This document shows, one piece after another, positions 14,677 to 22,368 of a stretch of DNA of 64,000 nt (position 1 is the stretch's first letter; each line of letters opens with the position of its first letter). The DNA lies in assembly GCF_003259695.1 (NCBI RefSeq), contig NZ_PZJH01000002.1:1-64000 (forward strand), given 5' to 3'. The position numbers and the translations under genes are program-made. A model generated the notes under the pieces. The model saw only the letters and a program-made list of their open reading frames with translations. It did not search any database and was not told the origin of the DNA. The DNA comes from Macrococcus epidermidis. GTDB lineage: Bacteria; Bacillota; Bacilli; Staphylococcales; Staphylococcaceae.

Positions 14677-15116
14677 TGAGAACAAGACGACATAGAGCTA
14701 TCAAGTGGGCTGAACAAGGAAAGAAGAGAAAGAAGTATACAACAAGTGAACAAAAAACAATTGTATTAATTGAACATCTTAAAACAAAAGGTATTGAGTT
14801 CTTTTCAGAAATTATTAGAGGTGTTTCTGAGAATATGAACAAGATTAGATTAGTTGGTAATCATCAAGAATTCACTAATCACAAAACATTTTATAAACAT
14901 ATCCGTGAATCAAGTATGGATCATAGTCAGTATTTATTCAGAAAAGATGATGATGGTTATTCGGTAGTTAGAAATATTGGATCATACGGTTATAAAGAAG
15001 GGCTATGGGAAATGTGCAAAATTGTTTATTTAAAAGATGAACACTTTGAGCTGATAGATGAACCTATTGGATTTGTGTCTGTTGATGAAGTTGTGAAGCG
15101 GTTAGATGAAATGTAG
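14676..15116 (+). CDS. Phage protein of unknown function (146 aa)
   Basis: The product has a strongly basic N-terminus (RTRRHRAIKWAEQGKKRKKY) followed by a mixed alpha-beta region. A basic N-terminus and the neighbouring recU suggest nucleic-acid binding. TGGAGG lies ten bases before ATG 14676, which overlaps the recU stop. No family recognised. Confidence 0.62.
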   Translation: MRTRRHRAIKWAEQGKKRKKYTTSEQKTIVLIEHLKTKGIEFFSEIIRGVSENMNKIRLVGNHQEFTNHKTFYKHIRESSMDHSQYLFRKDDDGYSVVRNIGSYGYKEGLWEMCKIVYLKDEHFELIDEPIGFVSVDEVVKRLDEM

Positions 15117-15126
15117 GTAACAAATT

Positions 15127-15282
15127 ATGTATGAGGATATTAAATATGGAGGTTTTTATACAATTACAGGCAAGTCTAAACGTTACGTTTATATATCTGG
15201 AACTGACGAATGGGGCAATTGTGTGAAAGGAGCAGTTCCGATTGGCGAATTTTACAATACTTTTAAAGAGGTACAGGGATGA
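15127..15282 (+). CDS. Small phage protein (51 aa)
   Basis: The frame begins MYEDIKYGGFYTITG and reads through to an ATGA junction with the next gene. The residues suggest a compact beta fold. The ribosome site (TAGGTAAC) is weak, and the support is mainly gap-filling and the ATGA overlap. Confidence 0.5.
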   Translation: MYEDIKYGGFYTITGKSKRYVYISGTDEWGNCVKGAVPIGEFYNTFKEVQG

Positions 15283-15614
15283 TTAAGGTTGGGGATTACA
15301 TTAAATTCAATAACAAAATTGACAGAGTGGAAGAAATTTTACCAACGTCTAACGATAAATATATGATTTATTTTGAAAATATAGACCACGGTGTTTTGTT
15401 TGATGGTTTATATGATAGTAGGGTTGTAGACTACAAACAACTGTACGAACAACAAAAACAACGTGCTGATCGAGCTGAAAAAAGGTGGCGTGAGTTGAAG
15501 GAACGAATGGAACACGATGAAAAAGAAGCGTTTGGTGAAGGAGATGTTATTGCGCATACAGTACACAATTACGTGTTGGAACTGATGGAAGGCTTAGAGG
15601 AGGATGGCGAGTGA
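15279..15614 (+). CDS. Phage protein of unknown function (111 aa)
   Basis: The N-terminal half looks like a small barrel (MIKVGDYIKFNNKIDRVEEIL) and the C-terminal half is helical and charged (QLYEQQKQRADRAEKRWREL), probably coiled coil. AGAGGTACAGGG precedes ATG 15279. Similar plans are common in small proteins of staphylococcal phages. Function unknown. Confidence 0.6.
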   Translation: MIKVGDYIKFNNKIDRVEEILPTSNDKYMIYFENIDHGVLFDGLYDSRVVDYKQLYEQQKQRADRAEKRWRELKERMEHDEKEAFGEGDVIAHTVHNYVLELMEGLEEDGE

Positions 15615-16065
15615 AAAGAATCCTAGACGCATGTTGTGGAAGTAGAATGTTTTGGTTTGATAAAAAAATAATGACGTTGAATTTATGGATATTCGAGAAT
15701 TAGAAACGACTTTATGTGATGGTCGTAATTTAGTAATCAAACCTGACACGTTAGCTGACTTTAGAAATATGCCATATGATGATGAATCTTTTTACATGGT
15801 TGTTTTTGATCCGCCACATTTAATACGAGGTGGGGAAAATAGTTGGCTAGTTAAAAAGTATGGCCGACTTGATAAAGATAATTGGATGCAGGACTTAAAG
15901 CAAGGTTTTGATGAATGTATGCGAGTGTTAAAACCTAATGGAACTTTAATTTTCAAATGGAATGAAGAACAAGTGAAAATAAATGATGTTTTGGCCACAA
16001 CGGAATACAAACCACTCTTTGGGAATAAGAGAGCGAAAACGCATTGGCTTGTATTTATGAAATAA
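15611..16065 (+). pseudogene. Class I SAM methyltransferase, split by a -1 frameshift
   Basis: The reading starts at GTG 15611 with the SAM-binding motif DACCGS (residues 6-11) and stops at 15703. A second frame from about 15669 to 16065 continues the same protein (FMDIRELETTLCDG, then VFDPPHL and ECMRVLKPNG). Adding one A to the run of seven at 15662-15668 joins them into a complete 151-residue methyltransferase like those I recall from staphylococcal phages. The DPPH motif suggests an N-methyltransferase acting on DNA. The break may be a mutation, a sequencing error, or slippage at the A run. Confidence 0.82.
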
Positions 16066-16089
16066 CGTCCGTTCATTCGGGCGATGTAA

Positions 16090-16193
16090 TAACCTAAACA
16101 ATAACCTAGAGTAACCTAAACATTCGGCTAATCTGGAGTACAATTCCACATTAGCCGAAGTTACTAGAAACCTACTAGAAAGCGTACTAGAAA
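16090..16193. repeat. Non-coding stretch with two short repeat series and a long stem
   Basis: TAACCTA occurs three times (16090, 16102, 16112) and TACTAGAAA three times (16162, 16173, 16185). Between them TTCGGCTAAT (16123) pairs with ATTAGCCGAA (16150) in a perfect 10-bp stem. No gene fits the 170 bases between the methyltransferase and the next ORF. Confidence 0.7.
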
Positions 16194-16236
16194 TCGAACT
16201 ATTAGGAAATTCCGAATAGTTGAGGAGGAAATGAGA

Positions 16237-16386
16237 ATGACACCAGAACAACATCTAGCAATGCACCAAATGTTGAATAATGTAAAAACTCAAAAATATG
16301 TTACACATAATGATTATATTGAGTTGGTTGTAGTAGATAAAGACGGAAATAAAATGGAAATTAAGTTTTATCCGAAAGAAAACTAA
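16237..16386 (+). CDS. Small phage protein (49 aa)
   Basis: ATG 16237 has GAGGAGG eight or nine bases upstream. The product begins MTPEQHLAMHQMLNNVK and ends in a short beta segment (IELVVVDKDGNKMEIKFY). No family recognised. Confidence 0.55.
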   Translation: MTPEQHLAMHQMLNNVKTQKYVTHNDYIELVVVDKDGNKMEIKFYPKEN

Positions 16387-16404
16387 TCGAAAGGAGCGAG
16401 GATT

Positions 16405-16662
16405 GTGGAAGTATATATTGTCCACTTTATGAAATATGAAGATGGAAGTTTAGTTGATGCTTGGGTAACTGAAGATACATTCCCTACATACGACAGTGCG
16501 AAAGAATGGCTGATAGCACCTAGCGAATATGTGAATTATAAAGAAGTAAGAGAATTTGGTTTTATAGCAGAGTATTTCTTGCATGAAGAAGATGATTTAA
16601 AAATCAAAGCATTTATTCATTGTATTTACGTCAATGAACAACTCGAAAAGGAGAATGAATAA
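16405..16662 (+). CDS. Phage protein of unknown function (85 aa)
   Basis: The product starts at GTG 16405 after AAAGGAGCGAGG and begins MEVYIVHFMKYEDG. It is acidic and soluble. Its stop overlaps the next start. No family recognised. Confidence 0.6.
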   Translation: MEVYIVHFMKYEDGSLVDAWVTEDTFPTYDSAKEWLIAPSEYVNYKEVREFGFIAEYFLHEEDDLKIKAFIHCIYVNEQLEKENE

Positions 16663-16889
16663 TGGCATATGAAAAAGTGAAATTAGTTGTGGCTTTTATG
16701 ACAGGAGAAATTTATATGGCAAGAATATCAGATAAAGGAATTATGGATAATAAAAACAGAAGAATTGCTACTGATGATGTGTTGAATGCAACTGCTGAAT
16801 GGTTTATAAAAAATAAGAAAAAATCATCATCTTGGGAAGGTCATGGAAAATTAGTATGGATTCCAGAAGAAAAGGAGGATGACGAATGA
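16662..16889 (+). CDS. Small phage protein (75 aa)
   Basis: The product reads MAYEKVKLVVAFMTGEIYMARI and contains DDVLNATAEWFIKN, which I recall from conserved hypothetical proteins of staphylococcal phages. AAAAGGAG precedes ATG 16662. It overlaps both neighbours by 1-4 bases. Function unknown. Confidence 0.62.
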   Translation: MAYEKVKLVVAFMTGEIYMARISDKGIMDNKNRRIATDDVLNATAEWFIKNKKKSSSWEGHGKLVWIPEEKEDDE

Positions 16890-17281
16890 TATTAAAGTTT
16901 AGAGCGTGGGATAAAAAGAAAAAAGAAATGTTTAATGTTATTGCTATCAATATGAAACTAAAGCGTGTTTACGAAACATGGAACGAAGATGGTAAGAACC
17001 TTTTTGCACCGTTAGATGGCACAATTTTAATGCAATCCACAGGACTTACTGACAAAAACGGTAAGGAGATTTTCGAGGGGGATATTGTAAAAGCGTGGAG
17101 TGAAGGCTATTGTGGCACATTCCAAGTTAAATGGAGAAACGAAGGAGCGCCAATGTATATATTATATCCAGCTTGGCAAAATGAACAATTTTGGAACTTA
17201 CACGGCAATAGCATTAGAGTTGATGACGGGATTGAAATCATCGGCAACATACACGAAAGTCCAGATCTACTAAACACATAA
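16886..17281 (+). CDS. YopX family phage protein
   Basis: The 131-residue product opens with LKFRAWDKKKKEMF and contains LMQSTGLTDKNGKEIFEGDIV, followed by a C-terminal IEIIGNIHE. This matches the YopX family (PF09643) seen in many Firmicute phages. Its biochemical role is not known. AAGGAGG precedes ATG 16886 in an ATGA overlap with the previous gene. Confidence 0.9.
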   Translation: MILKFRAWDKKKKEMFNVIAINMKLKRVYETWNEDGKNLFAPLDGTILMQSTGLTDKNGKEIFEGDIVKAWSEGYCGTFQVKWRNEGAPMYILYPAWQNEQFWNLHGNSIRVDDGIEIIGNIHESPDLLNT

Positions 17282-17328
17282 TCACAATTAGTCTAATTGA
17301 ATAAAATCTTTATGTAGGTGAAGTGCAT

Positions 17329-17469
17329 ATGAAAAATATATGGGTTATTAATTTTAATGGTTATCCTTATGAAGCATACGAAAACACGATGAAGGCTCAG
17401 GACAGATATTTTGAATTATATGAAGAATACGGATCAAGTGTAACAAGACATCAAATAGAGTTGAAATAA
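17329..17469 (+). CDS. Small phage protein (46 aa)
   Basis: The frame starts MKNIWVINFNGYPYEAYEN after TAGGTGAAG. It is a compact acidic peptide of the kind common in staphylococcal early regions. The next 60 bases hold no further gene. Function unknown. Confidence 0.5.
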   Translation: MKNIWVINFNGYPYEAYENTMKAQDRYFELYEEYGSSVTRHQIELK

Positions 17470-17530
17470 CCGGGTTAATGAAACTTACAGCGAAATTTAA
17501 TTAAAGAAAGTGGAAATAAGGAGATAACAC

Positions 17531-17713
17531 ATGAACAAAGGTAGATGGTCATACAGTAATTATCGACCGCTTCAACGATATTGCAAAAGATGCAAAAGCA
17601 ATGAAGTAAGTGAAACGAAATATTTCATTGAGGGACAGTTAATTCAATTCATTGTTAGATGTAATAGTTGTGGATATGAAGAGGATGTTATGGAGGAAAT
17701 TAAATGGAATTGA
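17531..17713 (+). CDS. Small zinc-ribbon protein (60 aa)
   Basis: Two CxxC knuckles, CKRC (18-21) and CNSC (44-47), with about 22 residues between predict a single zinc ribbon. AAGGAG precedes ATG 17531. Such small ribbons often bind nucleic acid or act as transcription modulators. It overlaps the next gene by 10 bases. Confidence 0.65.
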   Translation: MNKGRWSYSNYRPLQRYCKRCKSNEVSETKYFIEGQLIQFIVRCNSCGYEEDVMEEIKWN

Positions 17714-17937
17714 AAACTTTCATTATAATCATTTTGATATTTACTAATGTATTCTTTGTTGCATACGGTTATAGAACATATCGGATGTATTTTAAAGAAA
17801 AGATATACAGAATGACTTTAGAAAAATTAATTGGACATTATAAATCAATTAATCCAACAAAAATAAACAGTGATCTAATAGATACTGCATTCATGAAAGC
17901 GTGGGAACAATTTGAAAACGAAAACCGTAAAAACTGA
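17704..17937 (+). CDS. Small membrane-anchored phage protein (77 aa)
   Basis: One N-terminal hydrophobic helix (FIIIILIFTNVFFVAYGY, about 6-23) is followed by a basic then acidic cytoplasmic domain. ATGGAGG precedes ATG 17704. No family recognised. Confidence 0.6.
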   Translation: MELKTFIIIILIFTNVFFVAYGYRTYRMYFKEKIYRMTLEKLIGHYKSINPTKINSDLIDTAFMKAWEQFENENRKN

Positions 17938-18175
17938 AAAAACTGTAGCTGATAATGCATTAGAAAGATTAAGAGTATCAGAGATTAAAACTTATTCACA
18001 ACACATAGAAACAGTAATAGATGGTGCTGCAATAGAATATATAAATCCCATGCCTGGAAAAGTACTTGTAGATAAATTTGTATTACAAGATATAGAAAGC
18101 AATGATCAGTTTGAATTAAAGGTTAAGGATGGATTACTAGTAATAGAAATAATAAAAAGAGGTAGATGCGAATGA
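17912..18175 (+). CDS. Phage protein of unknown function (up to 87 aa)
   Basis: The frame continues to an ATGA junction with the next gene. TTG 17912 gives MKTKTVKTEKTVADNALERL, but its ribosome site is poor and the true start may lie elsewhere. The C-terminal half (GKVLVDKFVLQDIE) looks like beta structure. It overlaps the previous gene by 26 bases. Confidence 0.5.
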   Translation: MKTKTVKTEKTVADNALERLRVSEIKTYSQHIETVIDGAAIEYINPMPGKVLVDKFVLQDIESNDQFELKVKDGLLVIEIIKRGRCE

Positions 18176-18474
18176 CTAAACAAGAGTTTATCGTAGCAGT
18201 GGAAGATTGTACATCTAGTGGTAATTTAGACAACCCGTTCGTTGTAGTTGAAGCGTTTGATAATCTCTATGTGCTGAACAAACATGAAGTGTCCAGGCTG
18301 AAACGGTACGATGAATTCAATAAAGCAGCATATCTATATATCGACATGGAAAAAGAGTACAACCTGATTATTAATGAAAGATGCTATCTAATGTATAAGG
18401 TAGTGCGAACACCATTAATGGAAGCTGTATTTGAATTTGCCACAACACCGATAGAAAAAAGATTTGTAAGCTAA
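18172..18474 (+). CDS. Phage protein of unknown function (100 aa)
   Basis: ATG 18172 has AGAGGTAG upstream and overlaps the previous stop. The product begins MTKQEFIVAVEDC and contains NLYVLNKHEVSRLKRYDEF. It is soluble with no clear motif. Confidence 0.6.
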   Translation: MTKQEFIVAVEDCTSSGNLDNPFVVVEAFDNLYVLNKHEVSRLKRYDEFNKAAYLYIDMEKEYNLIINERCYLMYKVVRTPLMEAVFEFATTPIEKRFVS

Positions 18475-18500
18475 ACGCATAATAATATGGAGGACAAAAA

Positions 18501-18704
18501 ATGACAAGGCTTAGAAGTATGTATCTATTAATCAAATCATTATTTAAATCTCTCGATAACTTATTGAGTGGTGTCGGGAATATGATTGAGTCTTATAAAA
18601 TAGCAAAGTATATCGAAAGCATCAAGACTGGTAATAAGCCTGAAATTAATATGAATACAATTTTAATTGATGCAATGTTTTATAAAAAGGAGCGAACAAA
18701 ATGA
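18501..18704 (+). CDS. Small phage protein (67 aa)
   Basis: The N-terminal half is amphipathic (MTRLRSMYLLIKSLFKSLDNLL) and could bind membranes. ATGGAGG precedes ATG 18501. The stop overlaps the dUTPase start by 4 bases. Function unknown. Confidence 0.55.
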   Translation: MTRLRSMYLLIKSLFKSLDNLLSGVGNMIESYKIAKYIESIKTGNKPEINMNTILIDAMFYKKERTK

Positions 18705-19273
18705 TACAGATAACATTAAAGTTATTCGAAAAATTAGCAAAGAAACAAGAAGAGTTAGACAGTAACATTAGAAAACAGCATAACATAAGTGCAGATGAAT
18801 GGTTAGAAGATTTACAACAAAACCATGTACTAGCATTAAAAAATGAAATTGCTGAATTTCAGAATGAATGTTTTGATCAGTGGAAGTACTGGAAAACAAA
18901 GAGCGTTGAACCACGAAAGATTATTGCTGAAGGTGTAGATATTATCCACTTCCTACATTTAATTATCAACAAACATTCAGCTGGTAAAGAGACGTTAGTA
19001 ACATACATCAATAAGAGAATAGAAACAAATATGCCTTTAGTCAGAACAAAAGAAGAGTACTGGGATAAGGATAAAAAGAAATCAGTAAAGATTAAGGATT
19101 TAAGATACATTATGAATAAAATGTATCAGCTTAAAACATTAGAAGATTACCTAGAGTGTTATGCAATATTATTGATCATATTAGATTACTACGCTTTCAG
19201 TTTAGAAGAAATTGAAGCGGCATATGATATTAAGAATAAAGAAAATCATGATAGGCAACAACAGGGATATTAA
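18701..19273 (+). CDS. dut: Dimeric all-alpha dUTPase
   Basis: The enzyme hydrolyses dUTP to dUMP and pyrophosphate, keeping uracil out of phage DNA. The 190-residue product has the helical metal-binding pattern of the dUTPase_2 family (PF08761): Glu49 and Glu52 (LKNEIAEF), the WKYWK segment (61-65), and Glu77 with Asp80 (EGVDIIHF). An internal insertion (about 100-135) is typical of staphylococcal phage forms. Phage dUTPases of this class can bind the Stl repressor of pathogenicity islands; whether this one does is unknown. AAAAAGGAG precedes ATG 18701. Confidence 0.92.
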   Translation: MIQITLKLFEKLAKKQEELDSNIRKQHNISADEWLEDLQQNHVLALKNEIAEFQNECFDQWKYWKTKSVEPRKIIAEGVDIIHFLHLIINKHSAGKETLVTYINKRIETNMPLVRTKEEYWDKDKKKSVKIKDLRYIMNKMYQLKTLEDYLECYAILLIILDYYAFSLEEIEAAYDIKNKENHDRQQQGY

Positions 19274-19288
19274 AAGGAGAGATTAATA

Positions 19289-19516
19289 TTGAAATTATAC
19301 TTTGCAACGATTAACGGATACTTAAATGACAAAGGTTTTCATCAGTTGTATTGGACAAGAGCATTCAATAGGTATTCAGCAAATAGAAAATTGCGAAAAA
19401 TATTACGAAAAGAATTAAGACCAAACGGGTATGAACCACCTTATAGATATGACGTAATAAAATATAAAAATAAAGATGTTATAAACGTAGTAATAAAAAA
19501 TATACGATTATGGTAG
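19289..19516 (+). CDS. Small basic phage protein (75 aa)
   Basis: The product begins MKLYFATINGYLNDKGFHQLYW and is very basic in the centre (SANRKLRKILRKELR). TTG 19289 is preceded by AAAAGGAG. Nucleic-acid binding is plausible from charge alone. No family recognised. Confidence 0.6.
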   Translation: MKLYFATINGYLNDKGFHQLYWTRAFNRYSANRKLRKILRKELRPNGYEPPYRYDVIKYKNKDVINVVIKNIRLW

Positions 19517-19528
19517 GGGGATTGAGTA

Positions 19529-19924
19529 ATGAAGAACATATTAGGAACGACATTATTAGCTATAACCTTATTCCTAACAGCTTGTGGCACAGAAGCGGAC
19601 AGGGTAACAGAGAACTTATCACAGGAGTCTGATAATTTTAATACAGTAAGAAAAGTAACTGTGATCAATGCAATCAAGAATGACATCATCTTTCAGATGT
19701 CAGGTCGGATGTCGATTAAAGCAGATAGAAAAGATAAGCAATTAGAAGTGGTTGTTGAAAATGATAAAGGACAATATCAAAAACATATTATCGGTTTATC
19801 TGATAATGTTTCATATGTTGTCGAAGATATGAATGTAAAAAACGTTAGTAAATATAGATATGAAATTAACTACAATCCACATATGTGGATTCCTGCAATA
19901 CCTAAACCAAAATATGTCGACTAG
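19529..19924 (+). CDS. Phage-encoded lipoprotein, beta-sandwich type
   Basis: The 131-residue product has a signal peptide with lipobox LTAC (Cys19), then TEADRVTENLSQESDNFNTVRKVTVINA and a C-terminal NYNPHMWIP. I recall this family as a beta-sandwich lipoprotein carried in the early region of staphylococcal phages. It would be anchored on the outer membrane face. Roles in exclusion or conversion are possible. GGGGG precedes ATG 19529. Confidence 0.85.
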   Translation: MKNILGTTLLAITLFLTACGTEADRVTENLSQESDNFNTVRKVTVINAIKNDIIFQMSGRMSIKADRKDKQLEVVVENDKGQYQKHIIGLSDNVSYVVEDMNVKNVSKYRYEINYNPHMWIPAIPKPKYVD

Positions 19925-19935
19925 GGAGTGTCATA

Positions 19936-20220
19936 ATGTCTGAGGGGATAATCTTATTAGATGGATTAGATATAAGAAGTATAGATGATTTGATTACAGT
20001 GCTACACGCTTATAAGGATAAAGATATTAACAGAGATGAAATAATGATACTAATGGACCATTTGAAACAAGGAATGATGTTCTGGGGCATAGACTTCCCT
20101 CATATCGTAATATCACCTAGTTGTTTTGGTATGACTTTAGAAGAAACACGTCAAGCAACATTAATCGCTACAACAAAAATAAAAGAATTAAAAGGAGAGA
20201 ATAAAAATGAACACAATTAA
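19936..20220 (+). CDS. Phage protein of unknown function (94 aa)
   Basis: The product begins MSEGIILLDGLDIRSIDDLI and is largely helical, ending in a charged tail. The short gap after the lipoprotein gene contains AGGGAG before ATG 19936. It overlaps the next gene by 14 bases. No family recognised. Confidence 0.6.
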   Translation: MSEGIILLDGLDIRSIDDLITVLHAYKDKDINRDEIMILMDHLKQGMMFWGIDFPHIVISPSCFGMTLEETRQATLIATTKIKELKGENKNEHN

Positions 20221-20650
20221 TTTAGGTGGAAAAGTATTTGATTTAGTGCCACGTCAAACGATTATAGCAGAAGAGATAAAAAAAGAATTCACAATGCCAC
20301 ATGATATTAATTCTGAGATTAAACCAGTAGTTGATGAAGTTAATGATCCAACACCACAAGCTCAACCAGCAGTTAAAGATGTTAATGGTATTCATGATGA
20401 AATTATTGATACATTGAATCAACGAGATATGAAAGGTATTAATAAATATGGTCAACCATTTATAGAGTCTAACTTATCGGTAGAAGAGTTACTTGATTAT
20501 GGATTTGAAAAATCTTTAGACGATTTGCAATGCAACAGGATCACTAAGAAGAGAATCGATGAAGTAATAAACTTATTAGCACCACACGAAGAGATACCTT
20601 TTATTGGGGAGTCATTAAAATTATTAAGAGGAACAGAGGAGGATATTTAA
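20207..20650 (+). CDS. Phage protein of unknown function (147 aa)
   Basis: The product has an N-terminal beta-like opening (MNTINLGGKVFDLVPR), an acidic Pro-rich linker (about 40-60), and a C-terminal region with MKGINKYGQPFIESNL and FEKSLDDLQC, resembling conserved phage proteins of the dATP/dGTP-associated early region. I cannot name it. AAAGGAG precedes ATG 20207. Confidence 0.62.
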   Translation: MNTINLGGKVFDLVPRQTIIAEEIKKEFTMPHDINSEIKPVVDEVNDPTPQAQPAVKDVNGIHDEIIDTLNQRDMKGINKYGQPFIESNLSVEELLDYGFEKSLDDLQCNRITKKRIDEVINLLAPHEEIPFIGESLKLLRGTEEDI

Positions 20651-21052
20651 ATGGCAGAGATAAATAATAATACAATCAATATAAAATTTGATGAAGTTGA
20701 AGTTAATAAGATTATTAAACCAATACAAACAGAAGCGGATAGAGTAATTAATAAGCTGGATGAAGTATTAGCGATTCAAAGTGAAATATTATGCAACCAA
20801 CCAATTAAATCAATTGCATTAGATAGCATGAAGATAAGTAAAAGCATTGAAGATAAAATCATAAAACAGAATGTTAGATATGATAAAAAGAAAGATTCTA
20901 TTAATGTCATTAATGAATTAAAAGAATTTCTGAAAGGTAGATATGAGGATTGTATGAATGATCAGCAACACTATAAAGATGAAATACATGCATATGAGGT
21001 AATCATATTAAAAATAAAAGAATTAGAAGCGTTACAAGCATCACAGAAATAA
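20651..21052 (+). CDS. Phage coiled-coil protein (133 aa)
   Basis: The product is almost entirely charged helix (IIKPIQTEADRVINKLDEVLA and later KIKELEALQASQK). AGAGGAGG precedes ATG 20651, which directly follows the previous stop. It ends the early block. Function unknown. Confidence 0.6.
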   Translation: MAEINNNTINIKFDEVEVNKIIKPIQTEADRVINKLDEVLAIQSEILCNQPIKSIALDSMKISKSIEDKIIKQNVRYDKKKDSINVINELKEFLKGRYEDCMNDQQHYKDEIHAYEVIILKIKELEALQASQK

Positions 21053-21070
21053 GAAGCATAAATAAAAAAA

Positions 21071-21089
21071 GCACCGCTTCACGCGATGC
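21071..21089 (+). terminator. Weak hairpin at the end of the early block
   Basis: GCACCGC and GCGATGC pair with one mismatch around TTCAC, followed by ATGTTTTATA on the plus strand and a longer T run on the minus strand. It may separate the early operon from the regulator genes. Confidence 0.4.
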
Positions 21090-21141
21090 ATGTTTTATAT
21101 ATACGACATATATATTATAACATGAAATGTGGAGGGTGCTA

Positions 21142-21597
21142 ATGACATCATTATTAACTGAGATGAAAAACCTGGACTTTATTAAAACAAGAAGAAATGT
21201 TTACCGTATATTCAAACGCTATAACAAACTATTAAACTTATTACCTTTAAGAAGTATGCCATCTGTAACGCAATCATTCAGTTTCATTCCACCTTCAACA
21301 GTATCAGGACTTAATAAGATTGAGGTTAGTGCAGATAAGAATATTAAACGTGAACAGATGTTAAAAGAAAGAGAAGTATTATTGAAAAGAGTGCATGAAG
21401 CGGTTGATAATTTAAAGCCCGATGAGAAGTATATTATCGTCAATAAATATCTTCAGGATGAAAGAGGTATAGACTTTGAAATCTATACAGATTTAGGTAT
21501 CGGCAAAACAAAATACTATGAAGTAAAGAATGATGCTATTATCCGTTTAGCTTTTTATCTTGGCATAGATGAATATATGGAGGATGATGCAGAATGA
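21142..21597 (+). CDS. ArpU-family late transcription regulator
   Basis: The 151-residue product fits the ArpU/phage transcriptional regulator family: a basic N-terminal region (FIKTRRNVYRIFKRYNK), a central SADKNIKREQMLKEREVLLKR segment and a C-terminal sigma-like helix-turn-helix (LKPDEKYIIVNKYLQ, then DLGIGKTKYYEVKNDAIIRLA). In related phages such proteins activate late genes. Its position just before the presumed late promoter supports this. TGGAGGGTG precedes ATG 21142. It overlaps the recombinase gene by 4 bases. Confidence 0.87.
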   Translation: MTSLLTEMKNLDFIKTRRNVYRIFKRYNKLLNLLPLRSMPSVTQSFSFIPPSTVSGLNKIEVSADKNIKREQMLKEREVLLKRVHEAVDNLKPDEKYIIVNKYLQDERGIDFEIYTDLGIGKTKYYEVKNDAIIRLAFYLGIDEYMEDDAE

Positions 21598-22142
21598 ACT
21601 TTGTAGAACCTATTCGTAACCCAGATATGATCGTGGCAATCGAGAGACATCTTAAACAGAAGAGCGAACGCAACTATATATTATTCTTAATTGGGATATA
21701 CTGTGGCCTGAGAATATCAGATATACTTCAATTAAGAGTATCTTCTGTGCAAGGTAACACAATAAGATTAAGGGAACAGAAGACAGGTAAGCAGCGTAAG
21801 ATACAGATACATAAGAACCTTAAAGGACCGCTTCAAGAATATATAAAGGATAAACCTCCAGAAGAGTTCATCATCAAATCAAGACAGGGATTTAATAAAC
21901 CAATATCACGCGATATGGCGTATAAGATATTAAGAGAACTAACTGATTACTTTGACCTGGAATCAATCGGTACGCATTCAATGCGTAAGACATTCGGCTA
22001 TCATTATTATAAAGGTACAAAAGATGTGGCGACACTACAGAAGATATTCAATCATAGTAGTGAAGCAATAACATTAAAGTACATAGGAATCACACAGGAT
22101 AGCATAGATGAAGCAATGACTAACTTTAAATTTGTATATTGA
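21594..22142 (+). CDS. Second tyrosine recombinase, catalytic domain only
   Basis: The 182-residue product consists of a catalytic domain without the usual N-terminal DNA-binding domains. All six catalytic residues are present: Arg40 (GLRISD), Lys63, His128 and Arg131 (HSMRKT), His154 (NHSSEA) and Tyr163. It is coupled to the ArpU gene (ATGA) and followed by a terminator. It is unlikely to be the integrase, which lies at 3190-4389. Small recombinases at this site occur in other Firmicute phages, and their role is unclear; late-gene control, resolution of concatemers or an inversion are possibilities. Confidence 0.9.
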   Translation: MNFVEPIRNPDMIVAIERHLKQKSERNYILFLIGIYCGLRISDILQLRVSSVQGNTIRLREQKTGKQRKIQIHKNLKGPLQEYIKDKPPEEFIIKSRQGFNKPISRDMAYKILRELTDYFDLESIGTHSMRKTFGYHYYKGTKDVATLQKIFNHSSEAITLKYIGITQDSIDEAMTNFKFVY

Positions 22143-22144
22143 TA

Positions 22145-22177
22145 AATGGATCTGAATCATATTCAGGTCCATTTTAT
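22145..22177 (+). terminator. Terminator after the ArpU-recombinase pair
   Basis: AATGGATCTGAAT and ATTCAGGTCCATT form a 13-bp stem (one T-G pair) around CAT, followed by TTATT. The next 190 bases up to the following gene are AT-rich and hold no gene; a TATAAT at 22298-22303 may be a -10 box there. Confidence 0.85.
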
Positions 22178-22368
22178 TAGACTTAAATTAAATAGATAAT
22201 TGTTATAAGTACTTTATTAAGTTAAAGAGTTATTCATAAATAAGCAATGTATAACTTGTTTTCTGAAAACTTATAGAAACATTGATATGACTAGGGTTAT
22301 AATGAATTCATGAGTTATACACAATATTAGATATGAATAACTCAAATACAATTAGGGAGGTGAAATAC

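Noticed and set aside
15792-16254. Minus-strand frames opposite the methyltransferase and the repeat segment
   Set aside because: No ribosome sites, and the plus-strand protein has recognisable motifs.
21594-22142. Second recombinase as evidence of a second integrated element
   Set aside because: No flanking att-like repeats, and it is translationally coupled to the phage regulator gene.
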